From assembly GCA_011065065.1 (NCBI GenBank), contig JAAKFL010000145.1, forward strand, positions 1 to 5,265: DNA of 5,265 bases. The letters run 5' to 3'. A program made the position numbers and the translations under genes. The stretch is from Chlamydiota bacterium. Lineage in GTDB: Bacteria > Chlamydiota > Chlamydiia > Chlamydiales > SLFE01. A model generated the notes under the pieces. It was given only the letters and a program-made list of their open reading frames with translations. It had not been told where the DNA came from and made no database searches. Of this stretch, positions 4,932 through 5,265 are shown piece after piece (position 1 is the stretch's first letter; every line of letters starts with the position of its first letter).

Positions 4932-5265
4932 TCTTAACTGTTCGGGCCAGGCCGGGGAATTGTTCGTTGGGAATAGTAAAATAATTGACCTCAACTTTAA
5001 GCTTTAATTTCTGATTGGTCTCGACCAGGGTCAGGTCATGCGAGGTGATGCGCATGTCTTTTTTGTTATCAGAGGTTTCGCTAAATGGTTCATAGAACTT
5101 GTTGTCAACTTTCAGAAAAGTCCGGAAGCACTTGAGAGCTACTGAGCGGTAGGCTTTATTAGCCGGTTGGAACTCAATAATGGCCCGGTCCTTGTCATGG
5201 GCGCCGGCAGAGGTAATGGCCTGGCCGCGGTTGGTGTAGAAGACCCACATGGGGCAGCCAAATAT
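4861..5265 (-). CDS. Fragment resembling the N-terminal part of a cellobiose-phosphorylase-like protein
   Basis: The minus-strand frame is open from the right edge (IFGCPMWVFYTNRGQAIT) to a stop at 4861-4863, so ATG 5250 need not be the start. Motifs are FYTNRGQAIT, AIIEFQPANKAY, CFRTFLKV, VNYFTIPNEQFPGLARTV and KITNLANK. From memory this matches the N-terminal beta domain of large, roughly 1000-residue proteins annotated as cellobiose-phosphorylase-like or GH94-like in various environmental bacteria, where 'NL..K' is followed by '..EVLDGLP'. Here resemblance stops at NKP (about 4912); the final RNSVLDPRNLEEKIS is simply the antisense of the F-box gene. GC is about 48%, against about 38% in the 360 bases before (4561-4920). 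The genuine part is probably 4912-5265. The identity of the family is moderate confidence; coding is supported by the sustained, protein-like frame. Confidence 0.5.
   Translation of the reverse strand: MFGCPMWVFYTNRGQAITSAGAHDKDRAIIEFQPANKAYRSVALKCFRTFLKVDNKFYEPFSETSDNKKDMRITSHDLTLVETNQKLKLKVEVNYFTIPNEQFPGLARTVKITNLANKPRNSVLDPRNLEEKIS
4908..4922. other. Probable chimeric junction
   Basis: The plus-strand F-box frame keeps family resemblance up to Cys48 (codon 4914-4916) and the minus-strand frame up to NKP (about 4912); each becomes nonsense past the other. GC steps up across the point. The shared bases GGTTTGTTGG (4910-4919) fit both sides and could be the microhomology at which the two pieces were joined. 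Confidence 0.6.

Noticed and set aside
1..5265. CRISPR array, tRNA or rRNA genes, toxin-antitoxin or phage genes
   Set aside because: No regularly spaced repeats, cloverleaf or rRNA-like segments, and no recognisable toxin, antitoxin or phage protein. The regular GA-rich motifs are low-complexity repeats without unique spacers.

Overview
This 5.3 kb window looks like DNA from a member of the phylum Chlamydiae, most likely an amoeba-associated, environmental lineage. Three things point there: a ribosomal protein S15 that reads almost like the Chlamydia protein as I remember it, a polynucleotide phosphorylase with the chlamydial version of the sequence directly downstream, and an ankyrin-repeat protein plus the start of an F-box protein, two eukaryote-like families typical of amoeba symbionts. 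The AT-rich intergenic DNA and dispersed 'ACCACAGAGACACAGAG'-type repeats fit a larger environmental chlamydial genome rather than a compact pathogen. Lineage is inferred from remembered sequences, not from a search.

Layout, left to right. Bases 1-104 are the right end of an IS200/IS605-type insertion sequence (last codons of TnpA plus its subterminal hairpin). Bases 153-1061 encode a 302-residue ankyrin-repeat protein containing a recent 186-bp tandem duplication. Bases 1214-1465 encode a small charged protein of unknown function, followed immediately after its stop by a dispersed repeat. A good sigma-70-type promoter then drives rpsO (1614-1883), which ends in a textbook intrinsic terminator. 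The spacer before pnp holds a second, long, AT-rich hairpin, and pnp follows (2073-4175). Next is a small basic protein (4251-4505) whose ribosome binding site is buried in a hairpin.

The stretch 4506-4772 has no gene but is dense in structure: two dispersed repeats, an extended -10 promoter candidate, and a 55-bp element with perfect 14-bp inverted ends flanked by 8-9 bp direct repeats, which looks like a very small non-autonomous transposon. After it an F-box protein starts (4773) but is cut off just after its F-box.

The last 350 bases look foreign. A minus-strand reading frame open to the right edge resembles the N-terminal part of large cellobiose-phosphorylase-like proteins, GC rises from about 38% to about 48% (hand counts), and both this frame and the F-box frame lose their family resemblance at the same point near 4908-4922. 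I read that as an assembly chimera or a recombination junction. Functionally, S15 (30S subunit) and PNPase (RNA turnover) are the conserved core; the ankyrin and F-box genes are accessory, host-interaction candidates; mobile elements and repeats lie around them. I see no complete new defence or metabolic system here; the notable things are the miniature element, the truncated F-box gene, the junction and the RNA hairpins around pnp.
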